From Candidatus Colwellia aromaticivorans (GTDB lineage: Bacteria > Pseudomonadota > Gammaproteobacteria > Enterobacterales > Alteromonadaceae): a stretch of DNA of 64,000 bases. The notes below the pieces were generated by a model, which searched no databases, was not told the DNA's origin, and saw only the letters and a list, made by a program, of their open reading frames with translations. The stretch's first letter is position 1; every line of letters starts with the position of its first letter. Below, in pieces: positions 1-10,372 of the stretch. The stretch is taken from contig NZ_QOLD01000066.1 of assembly GCF_003333305.1 (NCBI RefSeq), forward strand, positions 29,948 to 93,947. The letters run 5' to 3'. The position numbers and the translations under genes are program-made.

Positions 1-521
1 GCTGCAATAGTTGGCATTTTAGCAATTAAACGGTGAGCTGTACGTTTACGTTGAGCAGGATCATCACAGTCTAAATCACTGTGGTAGAAAGACGATAATG
101 CACCTGTAACACCACATAGCATTGCCATTGGGTGAGCATCAGGTAAAAAACCGTGGAAGAAATGAACTAACTTCTCATGAACCATCGTATGATTAGTTAT
201 AATACCTTTAAATTCATCATATTGAGCTTTTGACGGTGCATTGCCATTAAGTAAAAGGTAGCAAACCTCTAAATAATCGGCATTATTTGCTAAGTCAGCT
301 ATGGCATAGCCACGGTGTTGTAATATACCTTTACCACCATCAATAAAGGTGATTGCTGACTCACAAGAAGCCGTAGCCAAATAGCCTGGGTCGTACGTGA
401 AGTAGCCATGGCTACCTAAGGTTCTAATATCAATTACATCGGTACCCGCAGTACCTTTTAGAACAGGAAGTTCGGTAACTTCTTTACCGTCAATGCTTAG
501 AGAGGCTCTAGAATCAGCCAT
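1..521 (-). CDS. gltA: Citrate synthase, N-terminal part (runs off the left edge)
   Basis: Citrate synthase condenses oxaloacetate and acetyl-CoA to citrate, the entry step of the TCA cycle. Reading the minus strand from an ATG at 521 gives MADSRASLSIDGKEVTELPV and, further on, the stretch SHGYFTYDPGY followed by the CESAITFIDGGKGILQHRGY segment typical of hexameric type II GltA. Only about 173 codons are inside the window; the catalytic His and Asp residues lie beyond base 1. It is divergent from sdhC, the usual gammaproteobacterial arrangement, so both promoters should lie in the 660-bp gap. Confidence 0.95.
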   Translation of the reverse strand, partial: MADSRASLSIDGKEVTELPVLKGTAGTDVIDIRTLGSHGYFTYDPGYLATASCESAITFIDGGKGILQHRGYAIADLANNADYLEVCYLLLNGNAPSKAQYDEFKGIITNHTMVHEKLVHFFHGFLPDAHPMAMLCGVTGALSSFYHSDLDCDDPAQRKRTAHRLIAKMPTIA

Positions 522-1181
522 ATGTTTTATCCCCTATCAATTTTAATTTTCAATTATTTTCAGACAAACTGACTCACTTAGTACTTACTTATACATCAAG
601 AAAATAAGTACTATTCAAAAAAGAATGAAAAATAGGTCAGTTTCAAATGTCGCTTGGGTAAATCAAACTGCCGACAGTCTACCTTAATTTTAAAATAAAA
701 TGTAATAGCTGTTAGTCTAAAGTTTGATGAGAATCTACAAATGAACCAAAAAATCGATAAAGATTATTTGTTTTCGAGAAGGGAAATTGAATTTAATCAC
801 TATCAGCTATATAATCTAGCCGTTCTGTAATTGCTTTTCATTACATTAGTAATATAAATAAGAAAAAAGACAACAAATTTCTTATTTTTAGAGAATGATT
901 TAATCTTTAAAATTATTCTCTTATACCAAAGTCTTAATAGAATTACTTAGCTAAGTTCGCTATTATTATTCGACTTCGGTGAACTGAGAAATAGCTAAGG
1001 CGCTATTTTTTAATAAAAGGCAGTTACCGTACATTTCGGGAATTACTTATTTAGCAATCTCTTTAGTATTTATCTAATTTTTGTTACGTATAAAATCTAG
1101 ATAAGTATTAAATTCTAAAAAGGTAGTTCATGAGTAACAATAATAAAAGTTGAAGGCTTTCGAGCTCTTTAGGCAACAATT
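522..1181. other. Divergent gltA/sdhC intergenic region
   Basis: This 660-bp AT-rich gap separates two divergent TCA-cycle transcription units and should carry both promoters. A hairpin with arms AAATAGC (989-995) and GCTATTT (1002-1008) followed by T residues lies mid-gap and could be a terminator or attenuator. A seven-codon reading frame (ATG at 1130, MSNNNKS) lies just before sdhC; I do not call it a gene. I cannot assign ArcA or CRP sites with confidence by eye. Confidence 0.5.
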
Positions 1182-1556
1182 GTGAAAAAACAACGTCCTG
1201 TAAACCTAGATTTAACTACAATTAAGATGCACCCGGCAGCTAATGCTTCAATTCTTCACCGTGTTTCTGGTGTGATTATGGTATTTGCTATTGGCATCTT
1301 ATTATTGACCCTTTCAACCTCTCTTTCTTCTGCGGAAGGATTTGCCCAAATTCAAGGTTACCTTGATGGCTTTTTCTTTACGTTTATTATTTTTGGCTGT
1401 CTTTCTGCATTGACTTACCATGTATTAGCGGGTGTTCGTCACTTGTTTATGGATTTAGGTTATTTTGAAGAGTTAGACTCGGGTAATGCTAGTGCCAAAG
1501 CAATTATGGCTATTTGGTTAGTACTATCTGTAATAATAGGAGTTTGGTTATGGTAA
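1182..1556 (+). CDS. sdhC: Succinate dehydrogenase cytochrome b556 subunit
   Basis: Membrane anchor of complex II. SdhC and SdhD bind the heme b and form the ubiquinone site at the inner membrane. The 124-residue product begins with the hallmark KKQRPVNLDL, carries the quinone-site segment ILHRVSGV near residue 27 and the heme-ligand stretch TYHVLAGVRHLFMD near residue 85, and has three hydrophobic helices. The start is a GTG at 1182, chosen because KKQRPVNL is the conserved N-terminus. The last 7 nt overlap sdhD, so the two are probably translationally coupled. Confidence 0.95.
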   Translation: MKKQRPVNLDLTTIKMHPAANASILHRVSGVIMVFAIGILLLTLSTSLSSAEGFAQIQGYLDGFFFTFIIFGCLSALTYHVLAGVRHLFMDLGYFEELDSGNASAKAIMAIWLVLSVIIGVWLW

Positions 1557-1897
1557 GCGTCGTCGCATCAGTAGGCCGTAACGGCGTACATGATTTTATT
1601 CTTTTAAGAGCTAGTGCAATTATTCTTGTGCTATACACCTTGATTCTTGCTGGATTTTTCATGGTAACATCGAATGTTACTTATGATGTATGGCAAGGTT
1701 TCTTTGCTTGTATGAGCGTAAAAGTTGCCACCTTGTTAGCGCTAATTGCATTACTTGTGCATGCTAAAATTGGTGTTTGGCAAGTATTGTCAGATTACAT
1801 AAAACCAGCATTTTTACGCGGTTCATTGCAATTTTTCTTTTCAGTTCTGTTATTAGCCTATTTAGTATTTGGCTTTTCAATTGTGTGGGGTGTGTAA
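1550..1897 (+). CDS. sdhD: Succinate dehydrogenase hydrophobic membrane anchor subunit
   Basis: Second membrane anchor of complex II. The 115-residue protein has three transmembrane helices and the conserved HAKIGVWQVLSDYI segment, whose His is the expected heme ligand position. An upstream in-frame start at 1514 would lie inside sdhC; the ATG at 1550 gives MVSVVASVGRNGVHDFILLR, which matches the family N-terminus, so I use it. It overlaps sdhC by 7 nt and is followed directly by sdhA. Confidence 0.93.
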   Translation: MVSVVASVGRNGVHDFILLRASAIILVLYTLILAGFFMVTSNVTYDVWQGFFACMSVKVATLLALIALLVHAKIGVWQVLSDYIKPAFLRGSLQFFFSVLLLAYLVFGFSIVWGV

Positions 1898-3664
1898 GTG
1901 AGCGTTCCAATTCGTGAATTTGACGCCATCGTTATTGGCGCAGGCGGCGCGGGCATGCGCGCGGCATTAGCAATTTCTGAATCAGGCAAATCTTGTGCCT
2001 TGATTTCTAAAGTATTTCCAACTCGTTCTCATACTGTATCTGCTCAAGGTGGTATTACCGTTGCATTAGGTAATGCCCATGAAGATCATTGGGAACAACA
2101 TATGTACGATACCGTTAAAGGCTCTGATTATATCGGTGACCAAGATGCTATCGAATACATGTGTAAAACTGGCCCAGAGTCAGTAATTGAATTAGAGAAA
2201 ATGGGTTTACCTTTTTCTCGCACGGAAGAAGGCAAAATATATCAACGCCCATTCGGTGGACAATCTAAAAATTTTGGTGGTGAACAAGCCGCTCGTACAG
2301 CAGCAGCAGCTGACCGTACAGGACATGCTTTACTTCATTGTCTCTACCAACAAAATGTTAAAAACAAAACTAACGTCTATTCAGAATGGTACGCGTTAGA
2401 TTTAGTTAAAAATGATGATGGTACTGTTGTTGGTACAACGGCTATATGTATTGAAACAGGCGAAATCGTTTATTTTAAAGCGCGCGCAACTGTTTTAGCC
2501 ACTGGTGGTGCAGGGCGTATCTTTGCCTCAACTACCAATGCTCATATCAATACCGGTGATGGTGTTGGTATGTCACTTCGTGCTGGCATTCAAATGCAAG
2601 ACATGGAAATGTGGCAGTTCCACCCAACCGGTATTGCTGGTGCAGGTGTGCTTGTTACTGAAGGTTGTCGTGGAGAAGGTGGTTACCTTCTTAACAAAGA
2701 TGGTGAACGCTTCATGGAACGTTACGCACCAAATGCTAAAGATTTAGCTGGTCGTGATGTTGTTGCTCGCTCAATGATGACAGAGATTCGTGAAGGTCGT
2801 GGTTGTGACGGTCCTTGGGGTCCTCATATTAAACTTAAGCTTGATCACTTAGGTCGCGAAACCTTATATAAACGCTTACCAGGTGTTTGTGATTTATCGA
2901 AAACTTTCGCACATATTGATCCCGCTGACGAACCAATTCCAGTTATACCTACCTGTCACTACCAAATGGGTGGTGTACCTTGTAATGTTAATGGTCAAGC
3001 CCTTAATATTGGCAGCGATGGTAAAGAAACGATTGTTGAAGGTTTATTTGCTGTAGGTGAAATTGCTTGTGTATCTGTGCATGGTGCTAACCGCTTAGGT
3101 GGTAACTCATTACTTGATTTAGTGGTATTTGGTCGTGCAGCAGGTAACTTCTTAGGAACTTACTTAAACGATACTCAAACAGCTAAAGATGCCTCTGAAT
3201 CTGATTTAGAAGCCTCACTTGCACGTACTAATCGTTGGGAATCTTCAACGAAGGGCGAAGATCCAGTACAAATTCGTAAAGACTTACAACAGTGTATGCA
3301 AATGAACTTCTCGGTATTCCGTGAAGGTAAAGCAATGGCTGAAGGTATGACCGAGTTAACTGAAATTCGTGAACGTCTTAAAGATGCTAAGTTAGACGAT
3401 AAGTCATCTGAATTTAATACTCAACGTATTGAATGTTTAGAATTAGATAACTTAATGGAAACTGCATTTTGTTCAGCTAAAGCAGCTAACTTCCGTACTG
3501 AATCTCGTGGCGCACACGCAAGACAAGATTTCACTGAACGTGATGATGTGAATTGGTTATGCCATTCAGTCTACACGCCAGAAACGGAAGAAATGACTAA
3601 GCGTGACGTTAATATGCAACCTGTTCACCGCGAAGCTTTCCCTCCGAAAGCACGTGTTTACTAA
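1898..3664 (+). CDS. sdhA: Succinate dehydrogenase flavoprotein subunit
   Basis: Catalytic subunit of complex II, oxidising succinate to fumarate with covalently bound FAD. The 588-residue length is normal. The dinucleotide-binding motif [12 protein letters not shown] spans residues 14-25. His45 in SHTVSAQGG is the expected FAD attachment site, and the HPTGI and GGNSLLD segments of the fumarate reductase/SDH family are present. The start is GTG at 1898, immediately after the sdhD stop, indicating tight coupling. Homologous fumarate reductases are excluded by the adjoining sdhC, sdhD and sdhB. Confidence 0.98.
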   Translation: MSVPIREFDAIVIGAGGAGMRAALAISESGKSCALISKVFPTRSHTVSAQGGITVALGNAHEDHWEQHMYDTVKGSDYIGDQDAIEYMCKTGPESVIELEKMGLPFSRTEEGKIYQRPFGGQSKNFGGEQAARTAAAADRTGHALLHCLYQQNVKNKTNVYSEWYALDLVKNDDGTVVGTTAICIETGEIVYFKARATVLATGGAGRIFASTTNAHINTGDGVGMSLRAGIQMQDMEMWQFHPTGIAGAGVLVTEGCRGEGGYLLNKDGERFMERYAPNAKDLAGRDVVARSMMTEIREGRGCDGPWGPHIKLKLDHLGRETLYKRLPGVCDLSKTFAHIDPADEPIPVIPTCHYQMGGVPCNVNGQALNIGSDGKETIVEGLFAVGEIACVSVHGANRLGGNSLLDLVVFGRAAGNFLGTYLNDTQTAKDASESDLEASLARTNRWESSTKGEDPVQIRKDLQQCMQMNFSVFREGKAMAEGMTELTEIRERLKDAKLDDKSSEFNTQRIECLELDNLMETAFCSAKAANFRTESRGAHARQDFTERDDVNWLCHSVYTPETEEMTKRDVNMQPVHREAFPPKARVY

Positions 3665-3675
3665 GGAGAAATACG

Positions 3676-4383
3676 ATGAAACAGAATTTTTCGATTTACC
3701 GCTATAATCCTGATGTAGACGCTAAACCTTACATGAAAGATTATGAGCTAGAAATTCCAGATGGCTCAGACTTAATGGTACTTGATGCGCTTATTCTTTT
3801 AAAAGAAAATGACCCAAGCCTATCGTTCCGTCGTTCATGTCGTGAAGGTGTTTGTGGCAGTGATGGCTTGAACATGAATGGTAAAAATGGTTTGGCTTGT
3901 ATCACACCATTATCAGAGTTAAAAGCGGATACGATAGTACTTCGCCCTTTACCTGGTTTACCGGTTGTGCGTGATTTGATTATTGATATGACTCAGTTTT
4001 ATCAACAATATGAAAAAATCAAACCATACTTGATCAACGATGCACAGCAGCCTGCGCGTGAAAATATACAAACGATTGAAGAACGTGACAAGTTAGACGG
4101 TCTTTATGAGTGTATTTTATGTGCTTGTTGTTCAACGTCTTGTCCGTCTTTCTGGTGGAACCCTGATAAATTTATCGGGCCTGCAGGTTTACTTCACGCA
4201 TATCGTTTCTTAATCGATAGCCGTGATACTGCAACAGAAGAGCGTTTAGACGGTTTGCAAGATGCTTACAGCGTATTCCGTTGTCATGGCATTATGAACT
4301 GTGTTGATGTTTGTCCTAAAGGATTAAACCCAACAAAGGCCATTGGCCACATTAAATCTATGTTATTAAGCCGAGCAGTTTAA
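3676..4383 (+). CDS. sdhB: Succinate dehydrogenase iron-sulfur subunit
   Basis: Electron-transfer subunit of complex II. It carries the [2Fe-2S] cysteines in CREGVCGSDG with a later Cys (residues about 55-75), the [4Fe-4S] motif CILCACCSTSCP near residue 150, and the [3Fe-4S] motif CHGIMNC...CPKGLNP near residue 205. The 235-residue length is typical. A GGAGA ribosome binding site precedes the ATG. Last gene of the sdh group; two tandem hairpins follow it before sucA. Confidence 0.97.
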   Translation: MKQNFSIYRYNPDVDAKPYMKDYELEIPDGSDLMVLDALILLKENDPSLSFRRSCREGVCGSDGLNMNGKNGLACITPLSELKADTIVLRPLPGLPVVRDLIIDMTQFYQQYEKIKPYLINDAQQPARENIQTIEERDKLDGLYECILCACCSTSCPSFWWNPDKFIGPAGLLHAYRFLIDSRDTATEERLDGLQDAYSVFRCHGIMNCVDVCPKGLNPTKAIGHIKSMLLSRAV

Positions 4384-4404
4384 CTGTTTGAAATAATAGT
4401 AAAG

Positions 4405-4487
4405 TGGAAATGCCTAGGCTAAGTGTCTGGGTATTTCCAAAATAAAATATCAGCGTACTTTTCTAAACAAGCACGCTGATATTTTAT
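4405..4487 (+). terminator. Tandem hairpins between sdhB and sucA
   Basis: Two consecutive inverted repeats follow sdhB. The first (4405-4438) pairs GGAAAT with ATTTCC around a partly GC stem. The second has perfect 15-nt arms at 4442-4456 and 4473-4487 (core TATCAGCGT / ACGCTGATA). There is no long T tract, so this may be a partial terminator or mRNA-stabilising processing site that sets sdh versus suc expression rather than a complete stop. Confidence 0.55.
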
Positions 4488-4601
4488 TAAAAAGTGTAAA
4501 TACAGGGTAATTATTATATCACAGTAAGTTTGTTTAACTTTATGGGAAAGCACTGAGTTGATGTTAGTCAATGAGTACTTTTAACGTAGAAGTTGTGCAA
4601 T

Positions 4602-4631
4602 TTGACACAGTGAAAATGATTATATTATTTT
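4602..4631 (+). promoter_or_regulatory. Candidate sigma-70 promoter for sucA
   Basis: A perfect -35 hexamer TTGACA occurs at 4602-4607, followed by the AT-rich stretch TATATTATTT. The best -10-like hexamers sit at slightly non-optimal spacing (15 or 18 nt). It lies 35-60 bp upstream of sucA and behind the hairpins, so sucABCD may have its own promoter as well as readthrough from sdh. Confidence 0.35.
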
Positions 4632-4663
4632 AGTTGCTTTACCCCAGCAAAGGATACAAGGCA

Positions 4664-7465
4664 ATGTCAGAAGGTGTAATGAAGGCTTGGCTAGAGTCTT
4701 CCCACTTAAACGGTGGTAACATCGTTTATATTGAAGAATTGTACGAATCTTATCTAGATAATTCAGCCTCTGTATCTGCAGAATGGCAAGAGATCTTTTC
4801 AGAACTTCCTAAAGTTGAAGGTAGTGAGGTGGAATATCGCCACAGCGCTATTAGAGATGAATTTAAAGCTTTAGCTAAAGAACAACACAAACAGGTTGTT
4901 ACTAGTGGTGGTGACGCCAAACAAGTTAAAGTTTTACAGCTTATCAATGCTTTTAGGGTCCGCGGTCATCAAAATGCTAATTTAGATCCATTAGGTTTAT
5001 GGCAACGAGATAAAGTTCGTGATTTACAACTATCCCATCATGATTTATCTGAAAACGACTTCGACAAAGAATACAATGTCGGTTCGTTGGATGTAGGTCA
5101 AGATTCGATGAAGTTAGGTGAGTTATATAAAACACTGAAGAAAACTTATTGTAGTTCTCTTGGTGCCGAGTATATGCATATCACTTCAACGGATGAAAAA
5201 CGTTGGTTACAAAATCGCATAGAGTCTATTCAGTCACAATTAAGTTTATCTGTTGATGAAAAAACTGAAATACTTAAAGGCTTAATTGCTGCTGATGGTT
5301 TAGAGAAATACCTAGGAGCTAAATTTCCTGGTGCAAAACGCTTTTCATTAGAAGGCGGGGATGCATTAGTTCCTATGCTTAAAGAGCTAATAACTCGCGC
5401 TGGTTCCAAAGGCACTAAAGAAGTCGTTATGGGCATGGCTCATCGTGGCCGTTTAAATGTTTTAGTCAATGTAATGGGTAAAAACTCATCAAAATTATTT
5501 GATGAATTTGCCGGTAAACATGATGAAATATCTAGCTCTGGAGATGTTAAATACCATCAAGGTTATTCCTCAGATTTTGTTACGCCTGGCGGTAACGTTC
5601 ATTTAGCCTTGGCATTTAACCCTTCGCATTTAGAAATCGTAAATCCGGTTGTAATCGGCTCAGTACGAGCGCGTTTAGACAGACGTAATGGCAACCAAGG
5701 TGATCTAGTACTACCTATTACCATTCATGGCGATTCAGCAATTGCTGGTCAAGGTGTGGTACAAGAAACGTTCAATATGTCACAAGCACGTGCTTTTAAA
5801 GTAGGTGGGACAGTGCGTATTGTGATTAATAACCAAGTGGGTTTTACTACGTCTAAATCAGAAGATACTCGTAGTGGTGAATATTGTACTGAAATAGCTA
5901 AAATGGTACAGGCACCTATTTTACATGTAAATGGTGATGATCCAGAAGCAGTTATTTTAGCTACACAAATTGCGCTTGATTATCGCAATGAGTTTAAACG
6001 TGATGTAGTCATTGATTTAGTTTGTTATCGCCGTCATGGACATAATGAAGCTGATGAACCAAGTGCTACACAGCCATTAATGTACAAAATAGTTAAAAAA
6101 CATTCAACACCACGTCAATTATATGCAGATAAATTAATTGCAGAAGGTAGCTTGAATAAAGCTAAAATTGACGAGCTCACTTCTTATTATCGTAAATTGC
6201 TCGATGAAGGTCAGTGTACCGTTGACCAATGGCGTCCTATGACTGAACATTCTGTTGATTGGACTCCTTATATTGGTCATGATTGGGACGATGAGTACGA
6301 TAAAGAAATCAGTATTGATAAGCTAAAAGAGTTAGCGACTAAAGTATCAACGTACCCTGAAAGTCATCCAGTACATGCGCGTGTTAAGAAGATCTATGAT
6401 GATCGACTTAAAATGGCTTCAGGTGAGAAGTTACTTGATTGGGGTATGGCTGAAAATCTAGCTTATGCTTCAATTGTTGACCGTGGCGATCGTGTACGTA
6501 TTACCGGTCAAGATTCTGGTCGTGGTACTTTCTTCCATCGTCATGCGGTATTACATAACCAAGAAGACGGCAGCACCTATTTACCATTGAAAAACATCTC
6601 AGAAGGGCAAGGTCCTTTTGATGTGCATGACTCGGTATTATCAGAAGTATCAGTATTAGCTTTTGAATATGGTTACACCACGGCAGAGCCGGCTGGTTTA
6701 ACTATTTGGGAAGCGCAATTTGGTGATTTTGCTAACTGTGCACAAGTGGTTTTTGATCAATTCATTAGCTCTGGTGAGCAAAAGTGGGGGCGTTTATGTG
6801 GCCTTACTATGTTGTTACCACATGGTTATGAAGGACAAGGTCCTGAACATTCATCAGGTCGTTTAGAACGCTTCTTGCAACTTTGTGCAGATCACAATAT
6901 GCAAGTGTGTGTGCCATCAACACCAGCGCAAGTATTTAACATGCTGCGTCGTCAAGTGGTACGTCCTATGCGTCGTCCATTAGTTGTTATGTCACCTAAA
7001 TCATTATTACGCCACCCATTAGCGGTTTCTTCATTAGAAGAGCTATCTACAGGTGTTTTCCATAATGTTATTGGTGAGATAGATGAGTTAGATCATAGCG
7101 CTGTTGAACGTGTAGTATTTTGTAGTGGTAAGGTTTATTACGAATTACTTGATCAACGTCGTAAAAATGAACTTAATAATATTGCCATTATTCGTATTGA
7201 GCAGTTATACCCATTTCCAGATAAAGAACTTCAAGATGCAATTAAAGAGTATCAACATGTGAAGCAATTTGTTTGGTGTCAGGAAGAGCCACAAAACCAA
7301 GGTGCTTGGTATTGTTCTCAGCATCATTTTAGAAATGCTATCCCTGAAGGTACTTATTTGACATATGCAGGCCGAAACGCCTCAGCGGCACCTGCTGTTG
7401 GTTATATGTCAGTTCATGTAAAAGAACAACAAGCGCTTGTCACTCAAGCGTTAACGTTAGATTAA
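4664..7465 (+). CDS. sucA: 2-oxoglutarate dehydrogenase E1 component
   Basis: Thiamine diphosphate-dependent decarboxylase of the 2-oxoglutarate dehydrogenase complex. I chose ATG 4664 (MSEGVMKAWLESSHL), which has AAGGA about 9 nt upstream; an earlier TTG at 4634 is in frame but lacks family similarity. The 933-residue protein has the E1 N-terminal segment (YIEELYESYLDN), the TPP-binding stretch HGDSAIAGQGVVQET, and the transketolase-like C-terminal half with EFGDFANCAQVVFDQF-type sequence. It is followed by sucB at a normal operon distance. Confidence 0.97.
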   Translation: MSEGVMKAWLESSHLNGGNIVYIEELYESYLDNSASVSAEWQEIFSELPKVEGSEVEYRHSAIRDEFKALAKEQHKQVVTSGGDAKQVKVLQLINAFRVRGHQNANLDPLGLWQRDKVRDLQLSHHDLSENDFDKEYNVGSLDVGQDSMKLGELYKTLKKTYCSSLGAEYMHITSTDEKRWLQNRIESIQSQLSLSVDEKTEILKGLIAADGLEKYLGAKFPGAKRFSLEGGDALVPMLKELITRAGSKGTKEVVMGMAHRGRLNVLVNVMGKNSSKLFDEFAGKHDEISSSGDVKYHQGYSSDFVTPGGNVHLALAFNPSHLEIVNPVVIGSVRARLDRRNGNQGDLVLPITIHGDSAIAGQGVVQETFNMSQARAFKVGGTVRIVINNQVGFTTSKSEDTRSGEYCTEIAKMVQAPILHVNGDDPEAVILATQIALDYRNEFKRDVVIDLVCYRRHGHNEADEPSATQPLMYKIVKKHSTPRQLYADKLIAEGSLNKAKIDELTSYYRKLLDEGQCTVDQWRPMTEHSVDWTPYIGHDWDDEYDKEISIDKLKELATKVSTYPESHPVHARVKKIYDDRLKMASGEKLLDWGMAENLAYASIVDRGDRVRITGQDSGRGTFFHRHAVLHNQEDGSTYLPLKNISEGQGPFDVHDSVLSEVSVLAFEYGYTTAEPAGLTIWEAQFGDFANCAQVVFDQFISSGEQKWGRLCGLTMLLPHGYEGQGPEHSSGRLERFLQLCADHNMQVCVPSTPAQVFNMLRRQVVRPMRRPLVVMSPKSLLRHPLAVSSLEELSTGVFHNVIGEIDELDHSAVERVVFCSGKVYYELLDQRRKNELNNIAIIRIEQLYPFPDKELQDAIKEYQHVKQFVWCQEEPQNQGAWYCSQHHFRNAIPEGTYLTYAGRNASAAPAVGYMSVHVKEQQALVTQALTLD

Positions 7466-7550
7466 CTATTGAGTTCACCGGCTTCTTATTACCCTTTTTA
7501 TCAAGGCTAGTAAGAAGCGAAGTGCAAATGTTTGTAAGGAATAAAATAAA

Positions 7551-9026
7551 ATGACAACAGAAATCAAAGTTCCGGTATTACCTGAATCAGTTGCTGATGC
7601 AACTGTAGCTACTTGGCATGTACAAGTAGGTGAAAAATTCAGCCGTGATCAAGTATTAGTAGATATTGAAACTGATAAAGTAGTTTTAGAAGTACCAGCA
7701 ACTTCGGACGGTGTTTTAACCGACATCAGTCAAATTGAAGGCGCTACTGTATTAGGTGATCAAGTAATTGGTACTTTCTCTGCCGGTGATGCTACTTCAG
7801 CCGTGCCACAAGAAGCTGCTGCTCCTACTGCTAGTAATAGCGGTGGTGCAGTTAAAGTTATCGATATTATCGTACCCGTGTTACCAGAGTCAGTTGCCGA
7901 TGCAACCGTTGCTTCTTGGCATGTAGCTGAAGGCGATAGTGTATCAGTTGACCAAAATTTAGTTGATATCGAAACTGATAAAGTAGTACTAGAAGTTGTC
8001 GCACAAGACAACGGCGTGATTGGCAAAATTATTCACGTTGAAGGTGATACTGTTTTAGGCTCACAAAAAATTGGTGAACTCAATGCTGGCGCATCTGCCA
8101 ATACTACTGCTACAGCAACACCTGATGAAGCGTTAAGCTCTGATGAACTTGCTAGCCCGTCAGTTCGTCGCTTGATGACTGAAAAAGGTTTATCTGCAAG
8201 TGATGTTAAAGGCTCAGGTAAAGGTGGTCGTATTTCTAAGGAAGATGTTGAAGCGGCTATCGCTTCAAAATCAGCACCTGCAGCACCAGCGAAAGCTGCT
8301 ACTCCAGCTGTGCAAGACTTAGGTGAGCGTACACAAAAACGTGTACCTATGACTCGTTTACGTAAAACGATTGCAACGCGTTTATTAGAAGCGAAAAATT
8401 CAACGGCAATGTTAACAACTTTTAATGAAGTTAATATGAAACCGATTATGGATCTTCGTAAGCAATATAAAGATATCTTTGAGAAAACTCATGATACCCG
8501 TTTAGGTTTCATGTCTTTCTACGTTAAAGCAGTTACTGAAGCGTTAAAACGCTACCCTGCTGTAAATGCCTCAATTGATGGTGATGATATTGTTTATCAT
8601 AACTTCTTTGATATCTCTATTGCTGTTTCTACGCCACGTGGCTTAGTAACACCGGTTTTACGCGATTCTGATCAATTAAGCATGGCAGGTATCGAAAACG
8701 GTATCCGTGACTTAGCGATTAAAGGTCGTGACGGTAAGCTTTCAATGGCTGATATGACTGGCGGTAACTTTACTATTACCAACGGTGGTGTATTCGGTTC
8801 ACTATTATCAACACCAATTATTAATTTACCTCAAGCAGCTATTTTAGGAATGCATAAGATACAAGACCGCCCTATGGCAGTTGACGGTAAAGTAGAAATT
8901 TTACCAATGATGTATTTAGCACTTTCTTATGATCATCGCTTAATTGACGGCAAAGAATCCGTTGGTTTCTTAGTGACCATTAAAGAATTATTAGAAGATC
9001 CAACTCGCCTTCTTTTAGATGTTTAA
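7551..9026 (+). CDS. sucB: Dihydrolipoyllysine succinyltransferase (E2) with two lipoyl domains
   Basis: Core acyltransferase of the 2-oxoglutarate dehydrogenase complex, moving succinyl groups from a lipoyl arm to CoA. The 491-residue product has two lipoyl domains (about residues 3-76 and 105-177) with lipoylated lysines predicted at K43 and K144 in [11 protein letters not shown]. An E1/E3-binding domain follows at about 201-238 ([13 protein letters not shown]). The acyltransferase domain (265-490) contains the catalytic [11 protein letters not shown]. Escherichia coli SucB has one lipoyl domain and about 405 residues, so the duplication is notable. No E3 (lpd) gene is present in the window; it is normally shared with pyruvate dehydrogenase. 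Confidence 0.96.
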   Translation: MTTEIKVPVLPESVADATVATWHVQVGEKFSRDQVLVDIETDKVVLEVPATSDGVLTDISQIEGATVLGDQVIGTFSAGDATSAVPQEAAAPTASNSGGAVKVIDIIVPVLPESVADATVASWHVAEGDSVSVDQNLVDIETDKVVLEVVAQDNGVIGKIIHVEGDTVLGSQKIGELNAGASANTTATATPDEALSSDELASPSVRRLMTEKGLSASDVKGSGKGGRISKEDVEAAIASKSAPAAPAKAATPAVQDLGERTQKRVPMTRLRKTIATRLLEAKNSTAMLTTFNEVNMKPIMDLRKQYKDIFEKTHDTRLGFMSFYVKAVTEALKRYPAVNASIDGDDIVYHNFFDISIAVSTPRGLVTPVLRDSDQLSMAGIENGIRDLAIKGRDGKLSMADMTGGNFTITNGGVFGSLLSTPIINLPQAAILGMHKIQDRPMAVDGKVEILPMMYLALSYDHRLIDGKESVGFLVTIKELLEDPTRLLLDV

Positions 9027-9205
9027 CATGTTTGTTAAATTATTTTAAAAGTAGACTATAGTATTAGCTCTTTTGACTACCGTCACTAGAGCTTTTATAC
9101 TATAATCAAGCGACTTTTCATCGGCATCCTACTTAAGTACTGGTGTTTAATCACACTAAGTATTTAGAGTATTTGTCTTCATTCACAGATAAATGGAAAT
9201 ACACC

Positions 9206-10372
9206 ATGAATTTGCATGAGTATCAAGCGAAACAATTATTCGCTGAATATGGTTTACCAGTTTCTGAAGGTTTCGCTTGCGATACACCTCAAGAAGCTGC
9301 AGAAGCGGCTGACAAAATCGGCGGCGACATGTGGGTTGTTAAAACTCAAGTACACGCAGGCGGACGTGGTAAAGCTGGCGGTGTTAAGCTAGTTAAAACC
9401 AAAGAAGAAATCAAAGAATTCGCTCAACACTGGTTAGGTAAGAACTTAGTTACTTATCAAACAGACGCAAATGGTCAACCAGTAGCTAAAATTTTAGTTG
9501 AAAGCTGTACTGACATCGCTAACGAGTTATATCTTGGTGCTGTTGTTGACAGAGCTTCACAAAAAATCGTTTTTATGGCGTCTACTGAAGGCGGTGTTGA
9601 CATTGAGAAGATTGCTGAAGAGACTCCTGAATTAATTCACCAAGCTGAGATTGACCCACTAGTTGGCGCTCAACCTTACCAAGCACGTGAATTAGGTTTT
9701 AAACTTGATTTAAACCCTACTCAAATGAAGCAATTTGTTAAGATCTTTATGGGTCTTGCTAAAATGTTTGAAGATTGCGATTTCGCCTTATTAGAAATCA
9801 ACCCGTTAGTTATTACTGACGAAGGTAATCTTCACTGTTTAGACGGAAAAATTGGTATTGATGGTAATGCTTTATACCGTCAACCTAAAATGCGCGCTTT
9901 CCATGATCCATCTCAAGAAGATGAACGTGAAGCACATGCAGCACAATGGGAGCTTAACTATGTAGCTCTTGATGGAACTGTTGGTTGTATGGTTAACGGT
10001 GCAGGCCTAGCAATGGGTACTATGGATATCGTTAATTTACACGGCGGCAAGCCAGCTAACTTCCTTGATGTTGGCGGCGGCGCAAACAAAGAACGTGTTT
10101 CAGAAGCATTCAAAATCATCCTTTCTGACGAAAACGTTAAAGCTGTTTTAGTTAACATCTTTGGTGGCATCGTTCGTTGTGACATGATTGCTGAAGGTAT
10201 TATTGGCGCGGTTAAAGAAGTAGGCGTTAAAGTACCAGTTGTAGTACGTTTAGAAGGTACTAATGCTGATTTAGGTCGTGAAGTTCTTAAAAACTCTGGC
10301 TTAGACATCATTGCTGCTGAATCATTAAGTGATGCAGCAACAAAAGTTGTAGCAGCTGCGGAGGGCAAATAA
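9206..10372 (+). CDS. sucC: Succinyl-CoA synthetase beta subunit (ADP-forming)
   Basis: Beta subunit of succinyl-CoA ligase, giving nucleotide specificity through its ATP-grasp fold. The start [16 protein letters not shown] at 9206 matches the family; an in-frame start at 9143 would add 21 unrelated residues. The 388-residue length is exactly usual. The glycine-rich segment [12 protein letters not shown] lies near residue 45 and [13 protein letters not shown] near 330. The TAA stop shares one base with the sucD start. Confidence 0.97.
   Translation: MNLHEYQAKQLFAEYGLPVSEGFACDTPQEAAEAADKIGGDMWVVKTQVHAGGRGKAGGVKLVKTKEEIKEFAQHWLGKNLVTYQTDANGQPVAKILVESCTDIANELYLGAVVDRASQKIVFMASTEGGVDIEKIAEETPELIHQAEIDPLVGAQPYQARELGFKLDLNPTQMKQFVKIFMGLAKMFEDCDFALLEINPLVITDEGNLHCLDGKIGIDGNALYRQPKMRAFHDPSQEDEREAHAAQWELNYVALDGTVGCMVNGAGLAMGTMDIVNLHGGKPANFLDVGGGANKERVSEAFKIILSDENVKAVLVNIFGGIVRCDMIAEGIIGAVKEVGVKVPVVVRLEGTNADLGREVLKNSGLDIIAAESLSDAATKVVAAAEGK

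Noticed and set aside
9143..9205. Upstream in-frame extension of sucC
   Set aside because: Family N-terminus [10 protein letters not shown] begins at 9206; the extra 21 residues have no family similarity.
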